Positions 17,357-25,353 of a stretch of 64,000 nucleotides of DNA are shown one piece after another. This stretch comes from Pseudarthrobacter sp. SSS035 (GTDB taxonomy: Bacteria; Actinomycetota; Actinomycetes; Actinomycetales; Micrococcaceae), in assembly GCF_023273875.1 (NCBI RefSeq), contig NZ_CP096882.1, positions 4,464,001 to 4,528,000 of the forward strand. The letters are read 5' to 3'. A program made the position numbers and the translations under genes. The notes beneath the pieces were generated by a model. It was not told the origin of the DNA. It was given only the letters and a program-made list of their open reading frames with translations, and ran no database searches. How positions within the stretch are numbered: the stretch's first letter is position 1; each line of letters begins with the position of its first letter.

Positions 17357-18909
17357 GAACGTGCCTTCCCGCCACGGGAGAACATCGCGAGCATCCGCCG
17401 GGTGACGGCGAAGCCGCCGAAGATGTTAATGCTGGCCAGCAGGACCGCGACCGCGGCGAGCACCTGCATAACGATGTTGTCGGAGGTGACCTGCAGCAGC
17501 GCCCCGACCACGATGATCCCGGAAATCGCGTTCGTGACGGACATCAGCGGGGTGTGCAGGGCGTGATGTACTTTCCCGATGACGTAAAAGCCGACCACGA
17601 TCGAAAGCATCAGCACCGTGAAGTGCTGGGGCAGCGGCGCGGGGGCCACGGCGTTGATCGCGAACAGCACCGCGATGCCGGCGGCAAAGAGCCCCGCCTT
17701 ACCGGCAGCGCTGAGTCCGGTCGTCTTCTTCGGCGCAGTGCTTTCCGCTGCCGAGGTCGTGGTCTTGGCCGCAGGTGCGGCGGAGACCTGCACCGGGGGC
17801 GGCGGCCAGGTCTTCACCCCGTCCCGCACCACCGTCACCGAGCGCTGCACCACGTCGTCGAAATCGATCCGCAGGACCCCGTCCCTGTCCTTGGTGAGGA
17901 GCTTGAGCAGGTTCAGCAGGTTCGTCCCGTACAGCTGGGAGGACTGGGCCGGGAGCCGTGCCGGCAGGTCCGTGTAGCCCAGGATGACCACGCCGTTGTC
18001 CGTCACGATGCGTTCCCCGGCGACGGAGCCTTCGACGTTTCCGCCCTGCCCGGCAGCCATGTCAACGATCACGCTGCCCGACTTCATGCCGGCCACGTCT
18101 TCGGCTGTGAGCAGCTTCGGTGCCGGACGCCCGGGGATCAGGGCGGTGGTGATGATGATGTCCACATCGGCCGCCTGCTCGGTGTAGATCTCGGCTGCAC
18201 GGGCGTTGTAGGCCTCTGACGTGGCCTTGGCGTACCCGTCGGAGGACTTCATCTCCTCCTCCACCTCGACCTTGAGGTAGGTCCCGCCGATCGACTTCAC
18301 CTGGTCCGCGACCTCAGGCCGCGGGTCCGTCGCGCGCACAATCGCACCCAGACTGGACGCAGCACCAATCGCCGCCAACCCAGCAACCCCGGCGCCGGCG
18401 ACCAGGACCTTCGCTGGCGGGACCTTGCCCGCAGCGGTCACCTGGCCGGTGAAGAACCGGCCGAACTCGTGCGCCGCCTCGATCACGGCCCGGTAGCCGG
18501 CAATGTTCGCCATCGAACTCAGCACATCCATCGACTGCGCCCGCGAAATTCGGGGCACAGCATCCAACGCCAACGCCGTGATCGGCCGGGCGGCCAACGC
18601 CTCCACCAGCTCCGGCCGCAGCCCTGGACTTAGCGACCCGATCAGCGTCGCGCCCTCGGCCAGCCGGCCGATCTCCTCCTCGGTGGGCGGATTAATCCGC
18701 AACACCACCTCACTGCCCCACGCCTCATCAGCACCCGCAATCACGGCACCAGCAGACTCATAGGCCTCATCGCGGAAAGACGCGGACTCCCCCGCACCTT
18801 TCTCGACCACAACCTCGTAGCCCAATCCCAACAATTGCTTGACGGTGACAGGAGTCGCTGCCACCCTCGTCTCACGGCCCAATTCGGCCACGATCCCAAT
18901 ACGCGTCAT
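17353..18909 (-). CDS. pntA: NAD(P) transhydrogenase subunit alpha
   Basis: A 518-residue alpha subunit: an N-terminal NAD(H)-binding domain I (G-I-V-A-E-L-G-R-E-T-R-V-A at the start; dinucleotide fold V-A-G-A-G-V-A-G-L-A near residue 168), a linker rich in Pro/Ala/Thr around 370-395, and three C-terminal membrane spans. It is the full-length fused form, as in E. coli, rather than the split PntAa/PntAb form. It precedes pntB with a 4-base overlap. AGAGAG lies shortly before ATG 18909. Confidence 0.95.
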   Translation of the reverse strand: MTRIGIVAELGRETRVAATPVTVKQLLGLGYEVVVEKGAGESASFRDEAYESAGAVIAGADEAWGSEVVLRINPPTEEEIGRLAEGATLIGSLSPGLRPELVEALAARPITALALDAVPRISRAQSMDVLSSMANIAGYRAVIEAAHEFGRFFTGQVTAAGKVPPAKVLVAGAGVAGLAAIGAASSLGAIVRATDPRPEVADQVKSIGGTYLKVEVEEEMKSSDGYAKATSEAYNARAAEIYTEQAADVDIIITTALIPGRPAPKLLTAEDVAGMKSGSVIVDMAAGQGGNVEGSVAGERIVTDNGVVILGYTDLPARLPAQSSQLYGTNLLNLLKLLTKDRDGVLRIDFDDVVQRSVTVVRDGVKTWPPPPVQVSAAPAAKTTTSAAESTAPKKTTGLSAAGKAGLFAAGIAVLFAINAVAPAPLPQHFTVLMLSIVVGFYVIGKVHHALHTPLMSVTNAISGIIVVGALLQVTSDNIVMQVLAAVAVLLASINIFGGFAVTRRMLAMFSRGGKARS

Positions 18910-19309
18910 CTGTTGCTCTCTTTCATCATGAATATGCCCGGACGGGGAATCCGCCGCCCGGGCGTACCGTACTTATGTTGAATCCCCAGGGAGCCTGCGG
19001 ACGTTGGCCATCGAGCATCCCGGGGTTACGGGGCCGCGGTCCCAGAGGTCCTGTCTCGCGGCCCTGCGATATCTGGCGCCGGCTTGAGTGCAGTAATTCT
19101 CAGCACCGAGACTCCGCCTACGGCGCCATGGAACGGGACATCAGTCGAACCACAGCCAGGCCACACGCTGCCGGTATTGCCTCGCTGCAGTCCCGGCCGG
19201 TTGTCCCGATGCGGTAAATCTTTCCTGCTCACCACTTTTCAGCACTTCCCAGAGGCTTTCCAGAGAAAACCACGAAAAGAAATTCATTTCTTCGCGCATT
19301 CTCAAGAAC
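18910..19309. other. intergenic region with pntA promoter
   Basis: Four hundred bases between the 5' end of pntA and the 3' end of the biotin-operon P450. It must hold the pntAB promoter and the end of the biotin transcript. A GC-rich inverted repeat (CCCGG...CCGGG, about 18938-18962) lies some 30-50 bases before pntA. No protein-coding frame could be supported. Confidence 0.4.
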
Positions 19310-20530
19310 TCAGCATTTCGACGTCCAGAAACGACTGTGGATAACGGCCACCGTCCGGGGTGCCTGGAACGAGAGGAACCTGATCCATTCAGGTTCGGGA
19401 CCATGCAGTTGTATCCCGGGAAGGGCAGCGGCGGTCTCCTGGATGATGACAGCCGCCTCGAGTTCTGCAAGCCTGGCACCGAGGCAGCGGTGGATGCCTG
19501 ATCCAAACACCAGGCCCGGGGACGCAGAGGACCCCCGAAGATCCACCTGCGGAGCCGTCCGTGGAGCCGAGGACTGGCGTTCAGGCCCGGACGGTGAGGT
19601 GACTTGGTTACCGCTCAGTTCGAGGAGGATTTCAGACCCAGCCCTAATCCGCGCGCCCCCAAGGGTCGTGTCGTGCGCTGCCACGCGGCGCCAAGTCGGG
19701 ACGGATGATTCGGTCGCCAGCACGTGTCTGACCACGGACTTGGAGCCTGCGTCCGACGCCGCATCCTCCCAGCCTCCAGGCGCGGACCCTTCAAGGAGAC
19801 GAAACAGGGCGGTGCTGATCAGTTGTGTTGTAGTTTCCTGTCCGGCGATCAGCAGGAAGTAGCCCAGGGAACATATTTCCGGTGTGGACAGGCCGTGCTC
19901 GGCCAGGGATTTGAACAGGTTCCGTCCGGGGGCCGACCTGCACTCGGCCACGAGTTTCCGCAGCCAGACGTAGAAATCGGCGGCGCTGCGGGCAAGCTCG
20001 AGTTGACGGTCTTCATCAGGCCAGCCCCAGAACAGCTCCATGGAGTCCAGGCCCCACCGTTTGAGGTCTGCAAGATCCCGGACGGGCAGCCCGAGGAGTT
20101 CAAGCATGACCACTGCCGGGGGAAACGCCGCGACCGCCTGCACGAGGTCCACGTGGCCGGAAGTGTCGAGTTGCGCCGAGGCGTTCCGTGCCGCATCCCT
20201 GGCCAGTTCCCGGATCCGCGGTTCCATGGCGACGACGGTGGCCGGTGTGAAGAATCCTGCAACGACCTTGCGGATCCCGGCGTGGGTGCTTGTGTCGTTG
20301 CTGGCCAGCACGGGCGGCAGTGCAAAGCCCACTTGCTGCAGCACGCGCAGGGCCGGCCCTTCCAAGGGGGTCACGGCGATCAGGGCATTGCCCGGGCTGA
20401 AGTCGTCGGGCCGGTGAAGGACGTCCCGCACCGTGTCCGGCTCCCGCACCACGAGGTACGGGCAGCGGGCGCGGCCGGAGCCTTCCACCAGGGACTCGGC
20501 GGATCCAATCACCGATAGCAGCGGGTTCAT
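19310..20530 (-). CDS. cytochrome P450 at the end of the biotin operon, atypical
   Basis: A 406-residue soluble P450. The heme-binding loop F-G-S-G-I-H-R-C-L-G is at 342-351 (ligand Cys349) and the I-helix oxygen-binding motif A-G-Q-E-T-T at 229-234. The K-helix, expected to carry E-x-x-R, instead reads S-V-V-R-H-V-L-A-T-E (265-274), so that motif is missing, and the following meander is also poorly conserved. ATG 20530 overlaps the bioD stop by ATGA, making it the last gene of the biotin operon. By position it resembles BioI (CYP107H) of Bacillus, which makes pimeloyl-ACP by cleaving acyl-ACP, but sequence similarity to BioI is not evident. Function is inferred from context only. Confidence 0.8.
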   Translation of the reverse strand: MNPLLSVIGSAESLVEGSGRARCPYLVVREPDTVRDVLHRPDDFSPGNALIAVTPLEGPALRVLQQVGFALPPVLASNDTSTHAGIRKVVAGFFTPATVVAMEPRIRELARDAARNASAQLDTSGHVDLVQAVAAFPPAVVMLELLGLPVRDLADLKRWGLDSMELFWGWPDEDRQLELARSAADFYVWLRKLVAECRSAPGRNLFKSLAEHGLSTPEICSLGYFLLIAGQETTTQLISTALFRLLEGSAPGGWEDAASDAGSKSVVRHVLATESSVPTWRRVAAHDTTLGGARIRAGSEILLELSGNQVTSPSGPERQSSAPRTAPQVDLRGSSASPGLVFGSGIHRCLGARLAELEAAVIIQETAAALPGIQLHGPEPEWIRFLSFQAPRTVAVIHSRFWTSKC

Positions 20531-21204
20531 GCGGGCAGGCCATTCAGCCAGGCAGTTGCTCCGGCACGGAAATCCGCAGGGGAAAGCTCCGAGGCTTGCT
20601 CCGGGAGGGCGCCAAGGAAGGGTACCCGCAGTGTTCCGAGCACGTGCCTGTTGCTGTGATGTACGAAGCCAGGGTTGCGTGGCCAGCTTCCGAGTACGAC
20701 CCCAAAGACCTGCAGGTCCCGCGCTTGCAGCGCTTCGAGGGTCAGGGCGGTGTGGTTTAGGGTCCCGAGCGCCGGCCTGGTGACCAGCACAATTGCTGCC
20801 GCCAGGAGTGATCCGAGGTCCGCCAGCGTGCCGCCGTGGGAATCCAGTTCTACCAGGAGGCCGCCTGCGCCCTCCACCAGGACGTGGTCGTGGGACGCGG
20901 CGAGCTCGCGGATCCGCTCGGCGTGCGCAGTAATCGGGGGGAGGGGCGTTCCGTCGACGGCGGCGGCGGCGACGGGCGCCAGCGGCTGCTGCAGGACGAC
21001 CCCGGTTTCGGTTGTCACGGCGCCGGCGAGCCGGACAATTTCGGCGGCGTCGGAATCGCCGTCGGCGGCGCCTGACTGGCACGGTTTGTACACCGCGACG
21101 CTGCGCCCCGTTCCGTGGAGGACGGCGGCGAGGGCCGCCGTCGTGATGGTTTTGCCGACGCCGGTGTCCGTACCGGTGACCAGGATGATGCCGGGCAGGT
21201 TCAT
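20527..21204 (-). CDS. bioD: dethiobiotin synthetase
   Basis: Forms the ureido ring of dethiobiotin from 7,8-diaminopelargonate, CO2 and ATP. The 225-residue protein has the P-loop G-T-D-T-G-V-G-K-T at 11-19, K-P-C-Q-S-G (about 40-45) and the E-G-A-G-G-L motif around residue 115. Four-base overlaps join it to bioF in front and to the P450 gene behind. Confidence 0.95.
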   Translation of the reverse strand: MNLPGIILVTGTDTGVGKTITTAALAAVLHGTGRSVAVYKPCQSGAADGDSDAAEIVRLAGAVTTETGVVLQQPLAPVAAAAVDGTPLPPITAHAERIRELAASHDHVLVEGAGGLLVELDSHGGTLADLGSLLAAAIVLVTRPALGTLNHTALTLEALQARDLQVFGVVLGSWPRNPGFVHHSNRHVLGTLRVPFLGALPEQASELSPADFRAGATAWLNGLPA

Positions 21205-22370
21205 GGAAGTTCCTCCAAAATGCGGCGCAACACTGCGCAGCTGTCTTCGATTTCCTTGGGAGTAAGGGTGGCGCGGGCAGTGAGCCGCAGCCGTGCAATC
21301 CCGTCCGGAACGGACGGCGGCCGGAAACAGCCGATCCGGACGCCGGCGGTATGCGCGGCCTGGGTGGCCGCCAGGGCTGATTCGGCGGAGGGCATGGTGA
21401 TGGACTGGACGGCCCCCGTTGTCGGCTCGACGGCGGCGCCGCGGCCTGTAAGGGCAGGGGCGAGCCCTGCGGCCAGCGCCGCAGCGTTCCTCCGGACGGA
21501 TCCGGCCCGCCAGGGCTCATCCCGGATGATCCGCACAGCGGCGAGGGCTGCGGCGGCGGAGGCAGGCGCCAGGCCGGTGTCGAAGATGAAGCTCCGCGCC
21601 CGGTTGACGAGGTGCTCCCGCAGCAGCGCGGATCCCAGGACCGCTCCGCCTTGGCTGCCCAAGGCCTTGGACAGCGTCGCGGTCACGACCACGTTCGGAT
21701 GCCCGGCAAGGGCTGTCCCGGCCACCGAGCCGCGGCCCTGGAAGTTCCCGGCGCCGGCGACTCCGAGGCTGTGGGCCTCGTCGATGAGCAGCACGGCGTC
21801 GTGTTCCTCGGCCAACGCCAGCAGCCCGGCGATAGGGGCTTCGTCACCCAGGACGCTGTAGAGGGACTCGACGGCGATGAGCGCGCGCGGCTCCTGCCGG
21901 TCGGCAAGCAGGCGGGCGGCGTCCGCCACGCTGTTGTGGGTGAAGAATTCGGTGCGGGAACGGCTCAGCCGGAACCCGTCAATCATCGAAGCATGACAGT
22001 GTTCATCCGCGACGATCAGGGTCCCGGGTCCGCCCAACGCCGTGATCACACCGATGTTCGCCAGGTAACCGGAAGAGAACACCAGCGCCGATTCCATCCC
22101 GGCCAGCATGGCCAGTTCCTGCTCCAGGTCCAGATGCAGACGGGTGGTTCCGGCCACCAGGCGCGAGGACGTGGCACCCGCACCCCACAGCGACACTGCC
22201 GCCGCAGCGGCCTCGGCAACCCGCGGGTCCGCCCCGAGCCCCAGATAGTCGTTGCTGGCCAGGTCGATGAACTGTTCACACGCCACGCGAGCAAACGGGC
22301 GGCGGACCAGGCCCCGGCGGTCCCGGACTGCGGCCTGACGCTCGAGCCACTGTGTCATCGAGTTACTCAT
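21201..22370 (-). CDS. bioF: 8-amino-7-oxononanoate synthase
   Basis: PLP-dependent condensation of L-alanine with a pimeloyl thioester. The 389-residue protein shows S-N-D-Y-L-G-L (39-45), D-E-A-H-S-L-G (198-204) and the PLP lysine Lys235 in A-T-L-S-K-A-L-G, all standard for BioF. The alpha-oxoamine synthase fold is complete. It overlaps bioA and bioD by ATGA. Confidence 0.95.
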   Translation of the reverse strand: MSNSMTQWLERQAAVRDRRGLVRRPFARVACEQFIDLASNDYLGLGADPRVAEAAAAAVSLWGAGATSSRLVAGTTRLHLDLEQELAMLAGMESALVFSSGYLANIGVITALGGPGTLIVADEHCHASMIDGFRLSRSRTEFFTHNSVADAARLLADRQEPRALIAVESLYSVLGDEAPIAGLLALAEEHDAVLLIDEAHSLGVAGAGNFQGRGSVAGTALAGHPNVVVTATLSKALGSQGGAVLGSALLREHLVNRARSFIFDTGLAPASAAAALAAVRIIRDEPWRAGSVRRNAAALAAGLAPALTGRGAAVEPTTGAVQSITMPSAESALAATQAAHTAGVRIGCFRPPSVPDGIARLRLTARATLTPKEIEDSCAVLRRILEELP

Positions 22371-23725
22371 GCCGCGCCTCGGGACCGTGCCCGGACGCGG
22401 TCATGGACTTCGGCGACGGCCGCCGTCATGCCCGCGGTGATCTGGTCAACATCCGCCGCGGTGCTGATGTACGGGGGCATGGTGTAGACGAGGTTGCGGA
22501 ACGGCCGCACCCAGACACCGTGCCGGATGGCGGCGGCAGTGACGGCGGTGACGTCCACGCCGTCGTGCAGTTCGATGACGCCTACCGCTCCGATGGTGCG
22601 GACATCCCGCACAGCCGCAAGCGCCAGCGCCGGGGCGAGCCCGGAGACTAAGCCAGCGCCGATCCGGGCGACGTCGGCCCGCCAGCCGCCGCCGCCGATG
22701 ATGCCGAGACTCGCGTTGGCAACCGCACACGCCAGCGGGTTGCCCATAAACGTGGGGCCGTGCAGCAGCGCACCGGCCTGGCCGCGGGACACAGTCGCCG
22801 CGATCTCTGCAGTGCAGAGCATGGCGGCGAGGGTCAGGTACCCGCCGGTCAGGGCCTTGCCCACACACATGATGTCAGGCACGACGCCGGCATGATCGGC
22901 CGCAAACAGCTCGCCGGTCCGCCCAAACCCGGTGGCGATCTCATCAAAGATGAGCAGCAGACCATGCCGGTCCGCCACCTGCCGCAGCACTGTCAGGCAT
23001 TCGGCCGGGTACGCGTGCATGCCGCCCGCGCCCTGGAGGACCGGCTCGACGATGACCGCGGCCAGCTCCCCGGAATGCACGGCAGCGGTCTCTTCAAGCT
23101 CCGAAACCCACGCCCGTATGCTTTCCGGTGTGGCAAAAGCCGCAGCCGGGGGACGCGGCGCAAACACATTGCCGGCCAACAGGCCCGGGAACGCGGAGTG
23201 CATGCCGTCCACGGGATCACAGACCCCCATCGCCGCGAACGTGTCGCCGTGGTATCCGCCGCGGAGGCTCAGTAACCGCTGCCGTTGTGGGTGCCCCGAT
23301 GCGGTCTGGAACTGCACCGCCAGCTTCAGCGCAACCTCCACGGCCACCGAACCCGAATCCGCAAGGAACACCCGCTCCAAACCCGGCCGTCCTGGCGCGG
23401 AAGGGGCCATGTCCACCAGCCGCTCGGCCAGTTCCACCGCCGGGGCGTGCGTGAGGCCGCCGAACATCACATGGCTGAAGCTCTCCAGCTGCCGCCGTGC
23501 GGCGTCGTCCAGTACCGGGTTGCGGTAGCCGTGGATAACCGACCACCACGAGGACATCGCATCCGCCACCTCATAGCGGGTGCCGTCTTCGCCTCGAAGC
23601 TGCAGCCGCACGCCGTCGGCCCCCTCGACCTCCCAGAGCGGCAGGTCCGGGGATGCGGGCGCGTAGGGGTGCCACAACCGTGCGCGGTCCCGCTGGAGCA
23701 GGCCCGGCGGTGTCTCACCGCTCAT
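22367..23725 (-). CDS. bioA: adenosylmethionine-8-amino-7-oxononanoate aminotransferase
   Basis: Transfers an amino group from S-adenosylmethionine to 7-keto-8-aminopelargonate. The 452-residue fold-type I aminotransferase has the PLP lysine Lys290 (C-V-G-K-A-L-T-G-G-Y), D-E-I-A-T-G-F-G-R-T (261-270) and S-S-W-W (58-61), typical of BioA. ATG 23725 overlaps the bsaP stop; a longer start at 23752 would extend into bsaP and is not needed. Confidence 0.94.
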   Translation of the reverse strand: MSGETPPGLLQRDRARLWHPYAPASPDLPLWEVEGADGVRLQLRGEDGTRYEVADAMSSWWSVIHGYRNPVLDDAARRQLESFSHVMFGGLTHAPAVELAERLVDMAPSAPGRPGLERVFLADSGSVAVEVALKLAVQFQTASGHPQRQRLLSLRGGYHGDTFAAMGVCDPVDGMHSAFPGLLAGNVFAPRPPAAAFATPESIRAWVSELEETAAVHSGELAAVIVEPVLQGAGGMHAYPAECLTVLRQVADRHGLLLIFDEIATGFGRTGELFAADHAGVVPDIMCVGKALTGGYLTLAAMLCTAEIAATVSRGQAGALLHGPTFMGNPLACAVANASLGIIGGGGWRADVARIGAGLVSGLAPALALAAVRDVRTIGAVGVIELHDGVDVTAVTAAAIRHGVWVRPFRNLVYTMPPYISTAADVDQITAGMTAAVAEVHDRVRARSRGAA

Positions 23726-24027
23726 GGTGCAAGCACCCCGTGGCGGGAACATTCGGCGGTCCAGCCCAGCGGCGTCACCTGGACTTTCATCCGGCGCCGG
23801 CAGGCGGCGCAGTACCGCGGCGGCTCCATCGTGAGATGCTCGGCGCAGCGGTGGTGAACGTCCGACGTCGGCCTGGCGTCGCCGTCGGACGGTACGCCGC
23901 AGTGCCCGCAGAACCCAGCCGTGGTTGAGCCTGCTGGGTCGGCGGTGGTTGAGTTCGAAGAAACTGGGGCCACGACCGCCGGGTTCCCTGGCCGAGCCTG
24001 CGAGGTTAGGGAGCGGTTGGGGATCAT
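23722..24027 (-). CDS. bsaP: biotin synthase auxiliary protein
   Basis: A 101-residue cysteine-rich protein between bioB and bioA. After a poorly conserved 38-residue leader it has C40-x2-C43, C61, C73-x2-C76 and C93 (F-C-G-H-C-G, H-R-C-A-E-H, R-Y-C-A-A-C-R-R-R-M, W-T-A-E-C-S-R-H-G). This is the pattern of actinobacterial BsaP, reported to support the auxiliary iron-sulfur cluster of a BioB variant. It shares ATGA overlaps with bioB and bioA. The identification rests on the cysteine spacing, size and position. Confidence 0.85.
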   Translation of the reverse strand: MIPNRSLTSQARPGNPAVVAPVSSNSTTADPAGSTTAGFCGHCGVPSDGDARPTSDVHHRCAEHLTMEPPRYCAACRRRMKVQVTPLGWTAECSRHGVLAP

Positions 24028-25049
24028 AGCGTTTTCTGGAGTTCCTTGATGGGCATGTTGAGTTCCACCAGGAGGTTGAGGTCGGCGTTCGCGGGGCGGC
24101 CCAGGGTGGTCAGGTAGTTGCCGACGATGACGGCGTTGATGCCGCCGAGGAGGCCTGCCTTGGTCCCGAGGTCACCGAGCGTGAGTTCGCGGCCGCCGGC
24201 GTAGCGCAGCACGGTGCGGGGCATGGCCAGCCGGAACGCGGCGATGGCGCGGAGGGCGTCCTTGCCGTCCATGATGCCCTGGTTCTCCAACGGCGTACCC
24301 GGGCGGGGGTTGAGGAAGTTCAGCGGGACCTCGTGGGGTTCGAGGGCTGCGAGCTGGGCTGCGAGTTCCGCGCGTTGTTCCAGGGTTTCGCCCATGCCGA
24401 TCAGGGCACCGCAGCACAGTTCCATACCGGCGTCTTTGACCATGCTGCAGGTGTCGAGGCGCTCCTCGTAGCTGTGGGTGGTGACGACTTCGGGGAAGTA
24501 GCTGCGCGCGGTTTCGAGGTTGTGGTTGTAGCGGTGCACGCCCCAGCCGGCGAGCTGGTCCACCTGGCGCTGGGTCAGCATGCCCAGGGAACAGGCGATG
24601 TTGATGTCCACTTCCTCGTTGATGCGGTCGATCGCGAACTTGATCTGGTTCATCAGCTTGATGTCCGGGCCGCGGACGGCGGCCACGATACAGAACTCCG
24701 TGGCACCGGTGGCGGCGGTTTCCTTCGCAGCCTTGACCAGCTCCGGGATGTCGAGCCAGACGCCGCGGACGGGGGAATCGAAGAGGCCGGACTGGCTGCA
24801 GAAATGGCAGTCCTCGGGGCAGCCGCCGGTCTTGATGGAAATGATGCCCTCCACCTCGACGTCCTCGCCGCAGTGTTTCAGGCGTACCTCGTGGGCCAGC
24901 TGCAGGGCGGCGGGCAGGGCTTCGTCCGGAAGCTGGAGGATTTCGACAAGCTGGTCCTCGGAGAGTCCGATGCCGTCGTCGAGGACCTGCCGGCGGGCAG
25001 TGTCGAGAATTGCGTAGTTGGTGGTCGCGGGAAGTGCCTGAATCGTCAT
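24024..25049 (-). CDS. bioB: biotin synthase
   Basis: Radical SAM enzyme that inserts sulfur into dethiobiotin. The 341-residue protein carries the cluster motif C-P-E-D-C-H-F-C (Cys77, Cys81, Cys84), Y-N-H-N-L-E (the strand with the auxiliary-cluster region) and a C-terminal N-P-R-P-G-T-P. It is the first gene of the operon; AAAGGACA precedes ATG 25049, and about 100 bases upstream must hold the promoter. The presence of bsaP directly behind it suggests a BioB type that depends on that helper. Confidence 0.95.
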   Translation of the reverse strand: MTIQALPATTNYAILDTARRQVLDDGIGLSEDQLVEILQLPDEALPAALQLAHEVRLKHCGEDVEVEGIISIKTGGCPEDCHFCSQSGLFDSPVRGVWLDIPELVKAAKETAATGATEFCIVAAVRGPDIKLMNQIKFAIDRINEEVDINIACSLGMLTQRQVDQLAGWGVHRYNHNLETARSYFPEVVTTHSYEERLDTCSMVKDAGMELCCGALIGMGETLEQRAELAAQLAALEPHEVPLNFLNPRPGTPLENQGIMDGKDALRAIAAFRLAMPRTVLRYAGGRELTLGDLGTKAGLLGGINAVIVGNYLTTLGRPANADLNLLVELNMPIKELQKTL

Positions 25050-25149
25050 TGATTGTCCTTTGCGCTGGGGCTGTGTGGATATGCCTCACGGGCGACAGTA
25101 GTTTCAGACTGATCGCACGATTTTGTCCGGTCCCTACAAGAACTGGGCC

Positions 25150-25323
25150 GTCAGTTTGTTTCGCCCGGCGAGGCCGCCAGACGGCCGGGCGCCTGGGACC
25201 AAAGGGGCACGCCAGATCGATCATCCCGGTCAGGAAATAGGTCTTCCCGACGCCGCCTTCCCCCAGGATCAAATAGCTTGATCCCCTGCCGGATTTCAGG
25301 CGCTGCATGGCACCGGCGATCAT
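25150..25323 (-). pseudogene. P-loop ATPase fragment
   Basis: Between the CYP199-like gene and bioB the minus strand encodes M-I-A-G-A-M-Q-R-L-K followed by Y-L-I-L-G-E-G-G-V-G-K-T (Walker A, about 25240-25275) and a hydrophobic helix, then becomes nonsense. It has no Walker B, no credible start and no downstream domain, so it looks like the leftover of an AAA or regulator-type ATPase. It may mark the boundary between the biotin operon and the catabolic region. Confidence 0.4.
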
Positions 25324-25353
25324 CCGACCGGGGTGGTCCTGCTTGACCGCGGC

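Noticed and set aside
19310..21520. Extension of the biotin-operon P450 to a 736-residue protein
   Set aside because: The extra N-terminus lies in bioD and bioF sequence in another frame and is arginine/proline-rich; the ATGA overlap with bioD marks the true start at 20530.
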